From NCBI RefSeq assembly GCF_021375795.1, contig NZ_JAEIOI010000001.1, forward strand, positions 1,054,001 to 1,118,000: a DNA stretch of 64,000 nt. The letters run 5' to 3'. The position numbers were made by a program, and so were the translations under genes. The notes below the pieces were generated by a model. It was given only the letters and a program-made list of their open reading frames with translations, was not told where the DNA came from and made no database searches. How positions within the stretch are numbered: the first letter of the stretch is position 1; every line of letters starts with the position of its first letter. The stretch is from Pseudomonas anguilliseptica (GTDB taxonomy: Bacteria > Pseudomonadota > Gammaproteobacteria > Pseudomonadales > Pseudomonadaceae). Below are positions 27,891 through 38,885 of this stretch, piece after piece.

Positions 27891-29072
27891 ATGCCCCGTA
27901 TCGGAACCCCTTTGTCGCCGAGCGCGACCCGCGTGCTGTTGTGTGGCTCTGGCGAGCTGGGCAAGGAGGTGGTGATCGAGCTACAGCGCCTCGGCGTCGA
28001 GGTGATTGCCGTGGACCGTTACGCCAACGCACCGGCCATGCAGGTGGCGCACCGCAGTCATGTGATCAATATGCTCGACGGCGCCGCCCTGCGTGCGGTG
28101 ATCGAGCTGGAACAGCCGCACTACATCGTCCCGGAAATCGAGGCGATTGCCACCGCAACCCTGGTCGAGCTGGAGAACGAAGGTTTCACCGTCATCCCCA
28201 GCGCCCGCGCTGCACAGCTGACCATGAACCGTGAAGGCATCCGCCGCTTGGCCGCTGAAGAGCTGGGTCTGCCGACCTCGCCTTACCGCTTTGCCGATTC
28301 CTTCGACGAGTGTCGCGCGGCGGTCGAGGCGATTGGTTTTCCCTGCCTGATCAAACCGATCATGAGTTCTTCCGGCAAGGGCCAGTCGGTGCTGAAAAGT
28401 CTGGATGACCTGCAAGCCGCCTGGGATTACGCCCAGGCCGGTGGGCGTGCCGGCAAGGGCCGGGTGATCGTCGAGGGCTTTATCGATTTTGATTATGAAA
28501 TCGCGCTGCTTACCGTGCGCCACAGTGGCGGCACCACCTTCTGTGCGCCGGTTGGCCATCGTCAGGTCAAGGGTGATTACCAGGAGTCCTGGCAGCCGCA
28601 GCCGATGAGCGCCAAGGCGCAGGCTGAAGCTGAGCGCATCGCTCTGGCGGTGACCGGCTCGCTGGGTGGGCGCGGGCTGTTCGGTGTAGAGCTGTTCGTC
28701 AAAGGTGATCAGGTGTGGTTCTGCGAAATTTCGCCGCGCCCTCACGACACCGGCCTGGTCACCCTGATTTCCCAGGATCTGTCCGAATTCGCCCTGCACG
28801 CGCGGGCGATTCTCGGTTTGCCGATTCCAGCCATTCGTCAGTTCGGCCCATCGGCTTCTGCGGTGATCTTGGTTGAGGGGGAATCTCAGCAAGTCAGCTT
28901 CGGCAACCTCGGCGCGGCCCTGGCCGAGGCGGATACTGCTCTGCGCCTGTTCGGCAAGCCGGAAGTCAGTGGTCAGCGGCGCATGGGTGTGGCGCTGGCG
29001 CGAGATGAGTCGTTACAAGCGGCGCGGGCCAAGGCCACGCGTGCGGCGCAGGCGGTCAAGGTCGAACTGTGA
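27891..29072 (+). CDS. purT: Formate-dependent GAR transformylase
   Basis: 393 residues, ATP-grasp superfamily. It makes formyl-GAR from GAR, formate and ATP, the folate-independent alternative to PurN. Visible motifs are [15 protein letters not shown] near the N-terminus, [15 protein letters not shown], the ATP-grasp loop [10 protein letters not shown], and [17 protein letters not shown] near the metal site. GAGGACT precedes the ATG. purL is also in this window, 3.5 kb upstream, but it is a separate unit. The next gene starts inside the stop (GTGA overlap). Confidence 0.96.
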   Translation: MPRIGTPLSPSATRVLLCGSGELGKEVVIELQRLGVEVIAVDRYANAPAMQVAHRSHVINMLDGAALRAVIELEQPHYIVPEIEAIATATLVELENEGFTVIPSARAAQLTMNREGIRRLAAEELGLPTSPYRFADSFDECRAAVEAIGFPCLIKPIMSSSGKGQSVLKSLDDLQAAWDYAQAGGRAGKGRVIVEGFIDFDYEIALLTVRHSGGTTFCAPVGHRQVKGDYQESWQPQPMSAKAQAEAERIALAVTGSLGGRGLFGVELFVKGDQVWFCEISPRPHDTGLVTLISQDLSEFALHARAILGLPIPAIRQFGPSASAVILVEGESQQVSFGNLGAALAEADTALRLFGKPEVSGQRRMGVALARDESLQAARAKATRAAQAVKVEL

Positions 29073-29774
29073 GTGCGTTACGCGCCTATGCCTGGTGGCT
29101 AGGCTTGGCGCTGTTGGCACCGATTGCCTTGCCGCTGGCGGTGCACACGCGGCGTAACGCGCTGCGTTTACCGCCTGCTCGCGGGCCGCTGAATGGTGTG
29201 GCGGGCGCGGATTTGCCCGGCGAGCCATTGCGTCTGCTGGTGTTGGGTGAGTCGACCGTGGTTGGAGTGGGGGTGGATGAGCTGCATGCCGCGCTGGTCG
29301 CGCAGTTGGCTGCAGCGCTGGCTGTGCGCAGCGGTCGTCCGGTTGCCTGGCGTGCGTGCGGTGAAAACGGCATTACCGCCACGCAGGCCTATGAGCGGCT
29401 GTTGCCGCAGGTGCTGGATCAACCCTTTGATCTGGCGCTGCTGGTGTTTGGCGTCAACGACACTACTCATCTGACGTCTCTGCTGCGGTGGGAGGCGGCG
29501 CTTGGCGGTATGGCGCAAGCCTTGACTGCTCGCGGTGTTCGGGTGGCGTTTAGCAGTGTGCCGCCGCTGCAGCATTTCACGGCCTTGCCCTGGCTGCTGC
29601 GGCGTTTGCTCGGCATGCGTGCCGCTTTGCTGGATGCATGTCTGCGCCGGCTGGCTACGCGTCAGGGAGCGGGGCATCACGCGGTCGAGTTGGAGTTTTC
29701 CGCCGAGTACCTGGCGCGTGATGGTTATCACCCATCAGCCCTGGGGTATCGCGTGTGGGCCGAGGGGTTGGCCC

Positions 29775-29803
<29 letters not shown>
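29069..29803 (+). CDS. Membrane-anchored SGNH/GDSL hydrolase
   Basis: 244 residues. An N-terminal hydrophobic segment (about 7-26) is a membrane anchor or signal. The SGNH blocks are present: G60-E61-S62 (LVLGESTV, with GES in place of GDS), G98 in CGENGIT, G128-V-N130-D131 and D218-xx-H221 (ARDGYHPSA). It should be an esterase or lipase acting in the envelope; substrate unknown. The GTG start overlaps the purT stop (GTGA). Its 3' end overlaps the convergent CorC-type gene by 29 bp. Confidence 0.85.
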
Positions 29804-31064
<1,261 letters not shown>

Positions 31065-31080
31065 GCAGTGACCTTGGGCG

Positions 31081-31881
31081 TCAGATGTGCAGGATGAATT
31101 CGCGGACCAGCTTGCTGCCGAAATAGGCCAGCATCAGCAGGCAGAAGCCGGCCAGGGTCCAGCGAATCGCTTTATGGCCGCGCCAGCCTAGTTGATGGCG
31201 ACCCCACAGCAGCACGGCAAATACCACCCAGGCGAAGAATGACAGGAAGGTCTTATGCGCCAGGTGCTGGGCAAACAGGTCATTGATAAACAGCGCGCCG
31301 GACAGCAGTGACAGCGACAGCAGTGCCCAGCCAGCCCAGAGGAAGCCGAACAGCAGGCTTTCCATGGTCTGCAGCGGCGGGAAGTTCTTGATCAGCCCGG
31401 AGGGGTGCTTGTGCTTGAGCTGATGGTCCTGCAGCAGCAGGAGCAGCGACTGGAACACGGCGATGGTCAGCATGCCGTAAGCCGTTACGGACAGCAGGAT
31501 ATGCGCCAGGATGCCAGGAGCCTCATCAATCGGCCGGCTTGTGCCGCTGGGCATGAACTGCGCGAGCAGGACGGTCAGAAAACCTAATGGGAACAGCAGA
31601 ATCAGCAGGTTTTCCACGGGGATGCGCGCGCAGGCCAGCAGGGTCAGCAAAATGACCGAGGCGGCAATCAGGCTGGCGGCATTGAAAAAGTCCAGTGACA
31701 GGCCTGTTGGGCTGTACATCTGCATGAACAGGCTACTGGTATGAAACAGCAGGGCGAAAACGCCGAGCACAACCAGCAGGCGCTTGTTGATGGTGCTGCG
31801 CTGTTGCAGGCGCAGGCCCTGGTAAGACGCGGCTGCCGCGTAGAAGCAGGCGGCGGCGAGGCTGGGTAGCAGAGGGTGCAT
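31081..31881 (-). CDS. YpjD/CcsA-like inner membrane protein
   Basis: 266 residues with about eight hydrophobic segments and no large soluble domain. It belongs to the cytochrome c assembly (CcsA/CcmC) family; conserved His lie in LFHTSS, LAHILLS and LAHKTFLSFFAW, but no full WWD haem-handling motif is obvious. Stand-alone YpjD proteins have no proven role in cytochrome biogenesis. It is divergent from ffh and precedes the CorC-type gene. Confidence 0.85.
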   Translation of the reverse strand: MHPLLPSLAAACFYAAAASYQGLRLQQRSTINKRLLVVLGVFALLFHTSSLFMQMYSPTGLSLDFFNAASLIAASVILLTLLACARIPVENLLILLFPLGFLTVLLAQFMPSGTSRPIDEAPGILAHILLSVTAYGMLTIAVFQSLLLLLQDHQLKHKHPSGLIKNFPPLQTMESLLFGFLWAGWALLSLSLLSGALFINDLFAQHLAHKTFLSFFAWVVFAVLLWGRHQLGWRGHKAIRWTLAGFCLLMLAYFGSKLVREFILHI

Positions 31882-31987
31882 AAATCCTTGTCAGGCAAAC
31901 CCGGAAGACGCGCAGTGTGGCATACAACCGCCGCGCCACGAAAGCATCTGGCTGTGCCAAAGGCTCTGGCTCGGTCGCGATGAAACG

Positions 31988-32017
31988 TCAACAGAGCCGG
32001 CCACTCTTCGCTATAAT
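31988..32017 (+). promoter_or_regulatory. Sigma-70 promoter of ffh
   Basis: Perfect TATAAT (32012-32017) with TCAACA (31988-31993) 18 bp upstream as a moderate -35. The ffh ATG is 54 nt downstream. Confidence 0.65.
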
Positions 32018-32071
32018 CCGCCGCCTGTTACAAGCCTACCCTCGGCTCAGCTGAGCCTGAAAGGAACGAGC

Positions 32072-33445
32072 ATGTTTGAAAATCTGACAGATCGCCTCTC
32101 ACAGACCCTGCGTAATGTCACTGGCAAGGCCAAGCTGAGCGAAGACAACATCAAGGATACGCTGCGCGAAGTGCGCATGGCCTTGCTGGAAGCCGACGTG
32201 GCACTGCCTGTGGTCAAGGACTTCGTTAATAAGGTCAAGGATCGTGCGGTCGGTACTGAGGTCTCGAAGAGCCTGACCCCAGGCCAGGCATTCGTGAAGA
32301 TCGTGCGTGCCGAGCTGGAAGAGCTGATGGGCGCGGCCAACGAAGACCTTGCGCTCAATGCCGTGCCGCCCGCCGTGGTGCTGATGGCGGGTCTGCAGGG
32401 CGCGGGTAAGACCACCACCGTCGGCAAGCTGGCGCGCTTCCTTAAAGAGCGCAAGAAGAAAACCGTGATGGTGGTCTCGGCTGACGTTTACCGTCCGGCT
32501 GCGATCAAGCAGCTGGAAACCCTGGCCAATGATATTGGCGTGACCTTTTTCCCATCTGACATCAGTCAGAAGCCGGTGGCGATTGCCGAGGCGGCGATCA
32601 AGGAAGCCAAGCTCAAATTTATCGATGTAGTGCTGGTGGATACTGCCGGTCGTCTGGCCATTGATGCCGAGATGATGGCGGAAATCCAGGCGCTGCATGC
32701 TGCGATCAAACCGGTGGAAACCCTGTTCGTGGTCGACGCCATGACGGGGCAAGACGCGGCTAACACCGCCAAGGCGTTCAATGATGCGCTGCCGCTGACC
32801 GGGGTCGTACTGACCAAGGTTGACGGTGACGCCCGTGGTGGTGCCGCGCTGTCGGTGCGGCATATCACCGGCAAGCCGATCAAGTTCATCGGCATGGGCG
32901 AGAAGACCGAGGCGCTGGAGCCCTTCCATCCGGACCGGATTGCCTCGCGCATTCTTGGTATGGGTGACGTGCTCAGTCTGATCGAGCAGGCTGAACAGAC
33001 CCTGGATCGCGAAAAGGCCGAGAAACTCACCAAGAAGCTGAAGAAGGGCAAGGGCTTCGATCTCGAAGACTTCCGTGACCAGTTGCAGCAGATGAAAAAC
33101 ATGGGCGGCCTTGGCGGCCTGATGGACAAGCTGCCGCAGATGGGTGGCGTCAATCTGGCGCAGATGGGCAATGCCCAGGGCGCGGCCGAGAAGCAGTTTA
33201 AACAGATGGAGGCGATCATCAATTCGATGACGCCGGCCGAGCGTCGCGATCCGGAGATCATCAGTGGCTCGCGCAAGCGCCGTATTGCCATGGGTTCCGG
33301 CACGCAGGTGCAGGACATCGGCCGCCTGATCAAACAGCACAAACAGATGCAGAAGATGATGAAAAAATTCACTGCTAAAGGCGGTATGGCCAAGATGATG
33401 CGCGGCATGGGTGGGATGATGCCGGGCGGTCTGCCGAAGCTGTAA
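32072..33445 (+). CDS. ffh: Signal recognition particle GTPase Ffh
   Basis: 457 residues. The N and G domains carry GLQGAGKTT (P-loop), DTAGR and [10 protein letters not shown]. The methionine-rich M domain ([19 protein letters not shown], ending [12 protein letters not shown]) binds 4.5S RNA and signal sequences. Ffh targets inner membrane proteins co-translationally. AAAGGAAC precedes the ATG. The rpsP operon follows with its own promoter. Confidence 0.98.
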   Translation: MFENLTDRLSQTLRNVTGKAKLSEDNIKDTLREVRMALLEADVALPVVKDFVNKVKDRAVGTEVSKSLTPGQAFVKIVRAELEELMGAANEDLALNAVPPAVVLMAGLQGAGKTTTVGKLARFLKERKKKTVMVVSADVYRPAAIKQLETLANDIGVTFFPSDISQKPVAIAEAAIKEAKLKFIDVVLVDTAGRLAIDAEMMAEIQALHAAIKPVETLFVVDAMTGQDAANTAKAFNDALPLTGVVLTKVDGDARGGAALSVRHITGKPIKFIGMGEKTEALEPFHPDRIASRILGMGDVLSLIEQAEQTLDREKAEKLTKKLKKGKGFDLEDFRDQLQQMKNMGGLGGLMDKLPQMGGVNLAQMGNAQGAAEKQFKQMEAIINSMTPAERRDPEIISGSRKRRIAMGSGTQVQDIGRLIKQHKQMQKMMKKFTAKGGMAKMMRGMGGMMPGGLPKL

Positions 33446-33534
33446 TAGCAGTAATAAAGACGGCGTGCGGGTTGGCGAGATTGTTTGCCAGCCTGATGCA
33501 CAGTCAGCACCGACCGGCGGCTTGAAAAAGAGAT

Positions 33535-33562
33535 TTGCAAAAAGCCGGATAATCCTTAGAAT
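33535..33562 (+). promoter_or_regulatory. Sigma-70 promoter of the rpsP operon
   Basis: TTGCAA (33535-33540), a 16-bp spacer and TAGAAT (33557-33562), in AT-rich DNA. The leader is about 70 nt and contains a small GGCC/GGCC stem near its start. Confidence 0.65.
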
Positions 33563-33635
33563 ATGCGGCCTTTCGGGCCTAGTGCCCTATGCTTGCATTT
33601 CAGTTTTGCAGCACCGACTACAGGAAAGAAGTTCA

Positions 33636-33887
33636 ATGGTAACCATCCGTCTTGCCCGTGGCGGCTCCAAAAAGCGCCCGTTCTACCACCTGACCGTGAC
33701 CAACAGCCGCAATGCGCGCGATGGTCGCTTCGTTGAGCGTATTGGTTTCTTCAACCCGGTTGCTTCGGGTGCAGAAGTCAAACTGTCTGTTAACCAAGAG
33801 CGTGCCGCTTACTGGCTCGGTCAAGGTGCACAGCCGTCTGAGCGCGTAGCTCAGCTGCTCAAGGAAGCTGCTAAGGCTGCAGCCTAA
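33636..33887 (+). CDS. rpsP: 30S ribosomal protein S16
   Basis: 83 residues beginning [21 protein letters not shown], the S16 signature, with GFFNPVA further on. AGGAAAG lies upstream of the ATG at 33636; the longer frame is not conserved. First gene of rpsP-rimM-trmD-rplS. Confidence 0.98.
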   Translation: MVTIRLARGGSKKRPFYHLTVTNSRNARDGRFVERIGFFNPVASGAEVKLSVNQERAAYWLGQGAQPSERVAQLLKEAAKAAA

Positions 33888-33892
33888 GCATC

Positions 33893-34429
33893 ATGAGCAT
33901 GACGCCAGCTCCCGCCGAGGACCTTGTAGTTCTCGGCAAGATTGTCTCGGTGCATGGCGTAAAGGGTGATGTGAAGGTCTATTCCTTTACCGAGCCTCTG
34001 ACCAACGTGCTCAATTACCCTCACTGGACGCTCAAGCGTGACGGCGAGGTTAAGCAAGTTGAAGTAGCCAGTGGACGTTTGCAGGGCAAAGTCCTGGTGG
34101 CAAAGCTTAAGGGTCTGGATGATCGCGAAGTGGCTCGTACCTTCGCGGGTTTTGACATTTGTGTACCCCGTAGCCAGTTACCGGAACTCAGCGACGGCGA
34201 TTACTACTGGTATCAGTTGGAAGGCCTCAAGGTCATTGATCAGGCAGGGCAATTGCTCGGCAAGGTTGATCACCTGTTTGAGACTGGTGCCAACGATGTG
34301 ATGGTGGTCAAACCCTGCACCGACAGTTTGGACGGTCGTGAGCGCCTGTTGCCCTATATCGAGCAATGCGTGCTGTCGATTGATCTGGCTGCTGGCGAAA
34401 TGCGGGTCGACTGGGACGCGGACTTCTAA
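33893..34429 (+). CDS. rimM: Ribosome maturation factor RimM
   Basis: 178 residues. The N-terminal RimM domain ([21 protein letters not shown]) is followed by a PRC barrel ([16 protein letters not shown] and on). It binds S19 and helps 30S head assembly. It starts 5 nt after rpsP; a second ATG two codons on is possible. Confidence 0.97.
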   Translation: MSMTPAPAEDLVVLGKIVSVHGVKGDVKVYSFTEPLTNVLNYPHWTLKRDGEVKQVEVASGRLQGKVLVAKLKGLDDREVARTFAGFDICVPRSQLPELSDGDYYWYQLEGLKVIDQAGQLLGKVDHLFETGANDVMVVKPCTDSLDGRERLLPYIEQCVLSIDLAAGEMRVDWDADF

Positions 34430-34434
34430 GCCTG

Positions 34435-35187
34435 ATGTCAAATCTGCGCGTTGAAGTTATTACGTTGTTCCCGGAAATGTTTGCCGCTATCAGCGAGTAC
34501 GGCATTACCAGCCGAGCGGTGAAGCAGGGCTTGTTGCAACTGACCTGCTGGAATCCGCGCAGCTACACCACGGACCGCCATCACACCGTTGATGACCGGC
34601 CTTTTGGTGGTGGCCCAGGCATGGTGATGAAGATCAAACCGCTTGAAGATGCTTTGCTTGACGCAAGGCAGGCTACAGGTGGTGCGGCCAAGGTGATTTA
34701 CCTGTCGCCGCAAGGTCGCCAGCTGACGCAGTCAGCAGTACGCGAACTGGTTAACGAAGAGGCTTTAATCCTCATCGCAGGTCGCTACGAAGGCATCGAT
34801 GAGCGCTTTATTGAGGCGCATGTCGATGAAGAATGGTCGATTGGGGATTACGTCCTGTCTGGCGGTGAGCTGCCGGCCATGGTGCTGATCGACGCGGTAA
34901 CGCGCCTTTTGCCTGGTGCATTGGGTCATGCAGACTCGGCCGAGGAAGACTCCTTTACGGATGGCTTGCTCGACTGCCCGCACTACACCCGTCCGGAGGT
35001 GTATGCGGATAAACGTGTTCCCGAAGTGTTGCTTAGTGGCAACCACGAACACATCCGGCGTTGGCGTTTGCAGCAGTCCCTTGGTCGGACCTACGAGCGA
35101 CGCGCCGATCTTCTGGAAAGCCGCTCGCTTTCTGGAGAAGAGAAAAAGCTGCTGGAGGAATACGTCCGCCAGCGGGACGATAGTTAA
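34435..35187 (+). CDS. trmD: tRNA (guanine-N1)-methyltransferase
   Basis: 250 residues, SPOUT family. It methylates G37 of tRNAs with G36-G37 to prevent +1 frameshifts. [16 protein letters not shown] at the N-terminus, [12 protein letters not shown] and the trefoil-knot motif [11 protein letters not shown] with [14 protein letters not shown] are present. It starts 5 nt after rimM. Confidence 0.98.
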   Translation: MSNLRVEVITLFPEMFAAISEYGITSRAVKQGLLQLTCWNPRSYTTDRHHTVDDRPFGGGPGMVMKIKPLEDALLDARQATGGAAKVIYLSPQGRQLTQSAVRELVNEEALILIAGRYEGIDERFIEAHVDEEWSIGDYVLSGGELPAMVLIDAVTRLLPGALGHADSAEEDSFTDGLLDCPHYTRPEVYADKRVPEVLLSGNHEHIRRWRLQQSLGRTYERRADLLESRSLSGEEKKLLEEYVRQRDDS

Positions 35188-35227
35188 TGTATCGATGACC
35201 GGCCAAGGCCTGTCTTAGGAGCGCAGC

Positions 35228-35578
35228 ATGACCAACAAGATTATTCAGCAGATCGAAGCTGAGCAGATGAGCAAAGTGATCCCGACTTTCGCACCAGGTG
35301 ACACTGTTGTTGTCCAGGTTAAAGTGAAAGAAGGCGACCGTCAGCGTCTGCAGGCGTTCGAAGGTGTTGTTATCGCCAAGCGTAACCGTGGTCTGAACAG
35401 TGCGTTCACTGTTCGCAAGATCTCCAACGGTGTTGGCGTTGAGCGTACTTTCCAGACCTACAGCCCGCTGGTCGACAGCCTGGCTGTGAAGCGTCGCGGT
35501 GACGTACGTAAAGCCAAGCTGTACTACCTGCGTGACCTGTCCGGTAAGGCAGCTCGCATCAAGGAAAAACTGAGCTAA
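35228..35578 (+). CDS. rplS: 50S ribosomal protein L19
   Basis: 116 residues with [22 protein letters not shown] and the conserved [17 protein letters not shown]-terminal segment. AGGAGC precedes the ATG. Last gene of the operon, followed at once by a terminator. Confidence 0.98.
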   Translation: MTNKIIQQIEAEQMSKVIPTFAPGDTVVVQVKVKEGDRQRLQAFEGVVIAKRNRGLNSAFTVRKISNGVGVERTFQTYSPLVDSLAVKRRGDVRKAKLYYLRDLSGKAARIKEKLS

Positions 35579-35593
35579 GGCTTGTTTTTCCAA

Positions 35594-35622
35594 TAAAAAA
35601 GCAGCCTTCGGGCTGCTTTTTT
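35594..35622 (+). terminator. Intrinsic terminator of the rpsP operon
   Basis: A-run, stem GCAGCC (35601-35606) with GGCTGC (35611-35616), TTCG tetraloop, then six T. The A-run on the other side makes it bidirectional. Confidence 0.95.
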
Positions 35623-35748
35623 CGTTTCTGCGCCGGTGACTGGTGAGTTTTTCCCGGCCTCAACACTGCCCATTTGGCAGCGTGAAAATAACCATAAGAA
35701 CCCGCGGCACTGTGGCAGCCACATCCGATTGAATCTGGCAGTAGTGGC

Positions 35749-36153
35749 ATGACCCCGAGAGAGCAGGAAATTCAGCGGCGCACCGCATTATCGGAAACTC
35801 GCGTGGCCAAGGCGGTATTTCCGCCGACCACCAATCATCACAACACCCTCTTCGGTGGTACGGCGCTGGCTTGGATGGACGAAGTGTCGTTTATCGCTGC
35901 CACGCGCTTCTGTCGCTTGCCGCTGGTGACGGTGTCGTCGGATCGCATCGATTTCAAGCACGCGATACCGGCCGGCTCAATCGTCGAGCTGATTGGTCGG
36001 GTGATCAAGGTAGGCACCACCAGCCTCAAGGTTGAGGTCGAGGTATTTGTCGAAAGCATGAACAGTGACGCCCGCGAGCGGGCGATCAGTGGTGTGTTCA
36101 GTTTTGTTGCGATCGATGAGCAGCAGAAACCGGTGCCTGTGCTGCCGTGCTGA
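35749..36153 (+). CDS. Hotdog-fold acyl-CoA thioesterase (YciA-like)
   Basis: 134 residues. The YciA-type hotdog pattern is seen in FPPTTNHHNTLFGGTALAWMDEVSFIAA, with the catalytic Asp in AWMDE, and the central strands (SSDRIDFKHAIPAGSIVELIG). These enzymes hydrolyse a broad range of acyl-CoAs. No strong ribosome binding site precedes the ATG, only GTGG. It is convergent with the MshEN-domain gene, 15 nt apart. Confidence 0.9.
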   Translation: MTPREQEIQRRTALSETRVAKAVFPPTTNHHNTLFGGTALAWMDEVSFIAATRFCRLPLVTVSSDRIDFKHAIPAGSIVELIGRVIKVGTTSLKVEVEVFVESMNSDARERAISGVFSFVAIDEQQKPVPVLPC

Positions 36154-36168
36154 GCGTAGGCCCTGTTC

Positions 36169-36846
36169 CTACTGATGCAGGCTGATCTTCAGGGAGGCCT
36201 GCGACAGGTCGATATCGTGCAGGCTGATGCTGCCCATGCTTTGGCCCTGTGGTGCGCCAGCGACACGGATATTGTCGAAGCGCAATTCACCAATCGAGCT
36301 GGGTAGGCGCACATTGACCGAGCCATCAGCGTTGATCACCGAGGTCAGCTTGCTGGTGTCGTACTGCACGTCTTTCATCGAGGTTTCTGCCTCAAGGCTG
36401 CTCAGTACCGGCATCACCAGTTTGCTCAGTTGGCCTACGGTGCCTAGGCCGTCGCCGCTACCGGCCTGAAGAAACAGGCCCTGCAGCACATCGTCGAGGC
36501 CTTGGGCGCTGACATTGCTCATTTCCAGGTCGCTCAAGGGGCGCAGGCCTCGCGGTGTCTGCTCCTGGCTGACCGCGCTGACTTGCGAGCGCGGCGCGTC
36601 AGCGCTGGCGATCTGGAAGGGGGTGAGCAATGCAGCAATCAGAGTGGCGGCGAGGCGCAGGTTGCTTTGTTTGCTGAGGGCTTTTTTCAGCTGGCGTTCG
36701 CTCAGCAAGCCCTGTTCGACAAGAATTTCGCCCAGGCGCTTCTGGCTGGTGAGTTGCAGTTTGATGGCAGCATCCAGCTGACCGCGGTTAATCAGTCCCT
36801 TGTTGATCAAAATCTGACCAAGGCGTGAATGCTGTTGGCTGGACAT
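36169..36846 (-). CDS. MshEN-domain protein with a central hydrophobic segment and a beta-rich C-terminal region
   Basis: 225 residues. Residues 8-31 and 37-60 are two perfect copies of the 24-residue MshEN motif (RLGQIL..KG..., RLGEILVEQG...), joined by the usual five-residue spacer; this tandem is the c-di-GMP-binding module of MshE-type ATPases. No ATPase follows. Instead residues about 63-82 are hydrophobic and end in a signal-peptidase-like SADA, then PLSDLEMSNVSAQG (103-116), a motif of some exported Pseudomonas proteins, and a beta-rich tail. So a c-di-GMP sensor is joined to an export or membrane segment. I start at the ATG at 36846; the frame extends to a TTG at 36882. It is divergent from xerD. 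Exact function unknown. Confidence 0.8.
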   Translation of the reverse strand: MSSQQHSRLGQILINKGLINRGQLDAAIKLQLTSQKRLGEILVEQGLLSERQLKKALSKQSNLRLAATLIAALLTPFQIASADAPRSQVSAVSQEQTPRGLRPLSDLEMSNVSAQGLDDVLQGLFLQAGSGDGLGTVGQLSKLVMPVLSSLEAETSMKDVQYDTSKLTSVINADGSVNVRLPSSIGELRFDNIRVAGAPQGQSMGSISLHDIDLSQASLKISLHQ

Positions 36847-36905
36847 TGCGTGGGCCCATTGTGCTGTAGTGGCGTGATGCAATCATGGTCTGCAAGCTGC
36901 TGTCT

Positions 36906-36930
36906 GTCACCCACCCAAAGATAGGGTGAC
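36906..36930. promoter_or_regulatory. Inverted repeat upstream of the MshEN-domain gene
   Basis: Perfect 7-bp arms GTCACCC (36906-36912) and GGGTGAC (36924-36930), 11 bp apart, in the divergent region between the MshEN-domain gene and xerD. It could be an operator or a leader hairpin. Confidence 0.4.
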
Positions 36931-37056
36931 GTTGGCTTTAAGGGGTGGTCTGGCGACCGTTGGTCGGCTGCATTCTGTCGGCAGATGCGCTGTATGAGGC
37001 TGGCCGAGGCTGCTGTGCTCGTGGACACTAGCCGAACTGTCCAACGAGGTTGTCTG

Positions 37057-37953
37057 ATGCCTGCTATTGATCATCCATTGATTGACCGTTTTCTGGAGTC
37101 GCTCTGGCTGGAAAAGGGCTTGTCAGCTCATACGCGGGCGGCGTATCGCAGTGATCTGGCGTTGTTCAATGGTTGGTTGCAGGCGCGTGATGTACAGCTG
37201 GCAGATGTTGGGCGTGAACTTATTCTGGATCACCTGGCCTGGCGCCTGAACGAAGGCTACAAGGCGCGCTCCACGGCGCGGCTGCTCTCGGGGTTGCGCG
37301 GGTTCTACCGGTTTCTCCTGCGTGAACAGTTGATCAGTCGTGATCCGACCTTGCAGGTTGACTTGCCGCAGCTGGGGCGGCCACTGCCTAAGTCGCTGTC
37401 CGAGGCGGATGTCGAGGCGTTGCTGGCCGCGCCGGAGCTGGACGATCCGATTGGCCTGCGCGACCGGGCGATGCTGGAGGTGCTGTATGCCTGTGGCCTG
37501 CGGGTCAGTGAGCTGATTGGTCTGACGCTGGAGCAGGTTAACCTGCGCCAGGGCGTGCTGCGGGTGTTTGGCAAAGGCAGTAAGGAGCGCCTGGTGCCGC
37601 TGGGAGAAGAGGCGATTGCCTGGATTGAACGTTACAGCAAGGAGGCGCGGCCGTTTCTGTTGGATGGCAAGCCCAGTGATGTGCTGTTTACCAGTCTGCG
37701 TGGCGAGCAGATGACTCGGCAAACCTTCTGGTATCGCATCAAGCACCAAGCCAAGGTGGCGGGGATCAACAAGAGCCTGTCGCCGCACACCTTGCGCCAT
37801 GCGTTCGCCACCCATTTGCTCAACCATGGTGCTGATTTGCGCGTGGTGCAGATGCTTCTTGGGCACAGCGATCTGTCGACCACGCAGATCTACACCCATA
37901 TCGCCCGGGCGCGGTTGCAAGAGCTGCATGCGCAGCACCACCCGCGCGGCTGA
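37057..37953 (+). CDS. xerD: Site-specific tyrosine recombinase XerD
   Basis: 298 residues, exactly the XerD length. It resolves chromosome dimers at dif with XerC under FtsK control. Catalytic residues are all visible: R149 (ACGLRVSEL), K173 or K175, H244 and R247 (SPHTLRHAFATHLL), H270 (LGHSDLSTTQIYTH) and the nucleophile Y279. The ATG at 37057 (MPAIDHPLIDRFLE) is preceded by CGAGG; the in-frame extension is not conserved. Its neighbours dsbC, hom and thrC follow in the order usual for Pseudomonas. It is a housekeeping recombinase, not a sign of a mobile element. Confidence 0.97.
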   Translation: MPAIDHPLIDRFLESLWLEKGLSAHTRAAYRSDLALFNGWLQARDVQLADVGRELILDHLAWRLNEGYKARSTARLLSGLRGFYRFLLREQLISRDPTLQVDLPQLGRPLPKSLSEADVEALLAAPELDDPIGLRDRAMLEVLYACGLRVSELIGLTLEQVNLRQGVLRVFGKGSKERLVPLGEEAIAWIERYSKEARPFLLDGKPSDVLFTSLRGEQMTRQTFWYRIKHQAKVAGINKSLSPHTLRHAFATHLLNHGADLRVVQMLLGHSDLSTTQIYTHIARARLQELHAQHHPRG

Positions 37954-38046
37954 GAGTGCCGCCTGGCCTGCCGTGGTCGGTCTGTTCGGGCTTCTATGGT
38001 AGGCTGTGCCTATTATTCGTCAGAGTGTCTTTCGACAGGAGTTTGT

Positions 38047-38772
38047 ATGCGTTTCAACCGCATTGTTGTCACGTTGGCCTTGAGCCTGGTCAGCACCATT
38101 GGCGTTGCTGCCGATCCTGATCAGGCTATCCGTAGCACGCTCAAGGCGATTGACCCTGAGCTGCCAATCGAAGCTATTGCCGAAAGCCCGATGACCGGTC
38201 TGTACCAAGTTCAGCTGCAAGGTGGCCGCCAGCTGTATGCCAGTGAAGATGGCCAGTTCCTGTTGCAGGGCTACCTGTTTCAGGTCAAGGATGGCAAGCC
38301 GGTCAACCTGACCGAAGCGGCCGAGAGCAAGGGTGTGGTCAAGCTGCTGGAGGCCATTCCTGCTGCAGAAATGGTGGTGTTTGCGCCCAAGCAACCCAAG
38401 ACTCATATCACCGTGTTTACCGACACCGATTGCGGCTATTGCCAGAAATTGCACAGCGAAGTGCCTGAGTTGAACCGCTTGGGTGTTGAAGTGCGTTACC
38501 TGGCCTACCCGCGTCAGGGTCTGGAAAGTCCGGCGGCCAAGGAGCTGTCGAACGTGTGGTGCGCCAAGGATCGTCAGAATGCGATGAACCGTGCGAAAAC
38601 CCGTCAGAGCGTAGCCGATGCGCAATGCGACAGTCCGGTCGCCAAGCAGTATGCCCTGGGTCAGATGATCGGGGTCAGCGGCACGCCGGCCATCGTGCTG
38701 GCCAACGGCAAGATTATTCCGGGTTATCAGCCGGCTCCGCAGCTGGCGAAAATTGCTCTGGAATCCAAGTGA
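38047..38772 (+). CDS. dsbC: Thiol:disulfide isomerase DsbC
   Basis: 241 residues with a signal peptide (MRFNRIVVTLALSLVSTIGVAA). An N-terminal dimerisation domain is followed by a thioredoxin fold with the C129-G-Y-C132 active site and the cis-Pro loop SGTPAIV. It reshuffles wrong disulfides in the periplasm. AGGAG lies just before GTTTGT and the ATG at 38047, which rules out the longer frame. Confidence 0.96.
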   Translation: MRFNRIVVTLALSLVSTIGVAADPDQAIRSTLKAIDPELPIEAIAESPMTGLYQVQLQGGRQLYASEDGQFLLQGYLFQVKDGKPVNLTEAAESKGVVKLLEAIPAAEMVVFAPKQPKTHITVFTDTDCGYCQKLHSEVPELNRLGVEVRYLAYPRQGLESPAAKELSNVWCAKDRQNAMNRAKTRQSVADAQCDSPVAKQYALGQMIGVSGTPAIVLANGKIIPGYQPAPQLAKIALESK

Positions 38773-38803
38773 TCTGAGGCGTGCGCCTGATTGACTATTA
38801 AAC

Positions 38804-38831
38804 AGCCGCTTCGTATGGTGCGGCTCTTTTT
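38804..38831 (+). terminator. Terminator after dsbC
   Basis: Stem AGCCGC (38804-38809) with GCGGCT (38820-38825), 10-base loop, then CTTTTT. Confidence 0.7.
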
Positions 38832-38833
38832 CT

Positions 38834-38860
38834 ACGGCCGGGGCTTGCTCCGGCCGTTTT
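38834..38860 (+). terminator. Second stem-loop before hom
   Basis: Perfect 8-bp stem ACGGCCGG (38834-38841) with CCGGCCGT (38850-38857), eight-base loop, TTTT at 38857-38860. With the preceding stem it forms a tandem terminator and separates hom from dsbC. Confidence 0.65.
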
Positions 38861-38885
38861 ACGCAGTGCAGATGGGGAGTTCAGT

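Noticed and set aside
37057..37953. Tyrosine recombinase as a sign of an integrated element
   Set aside because: It is the housekeeping XerD by length, motifs and neighbours (dsbC, hom); no att-like repeats or phage genes are near.
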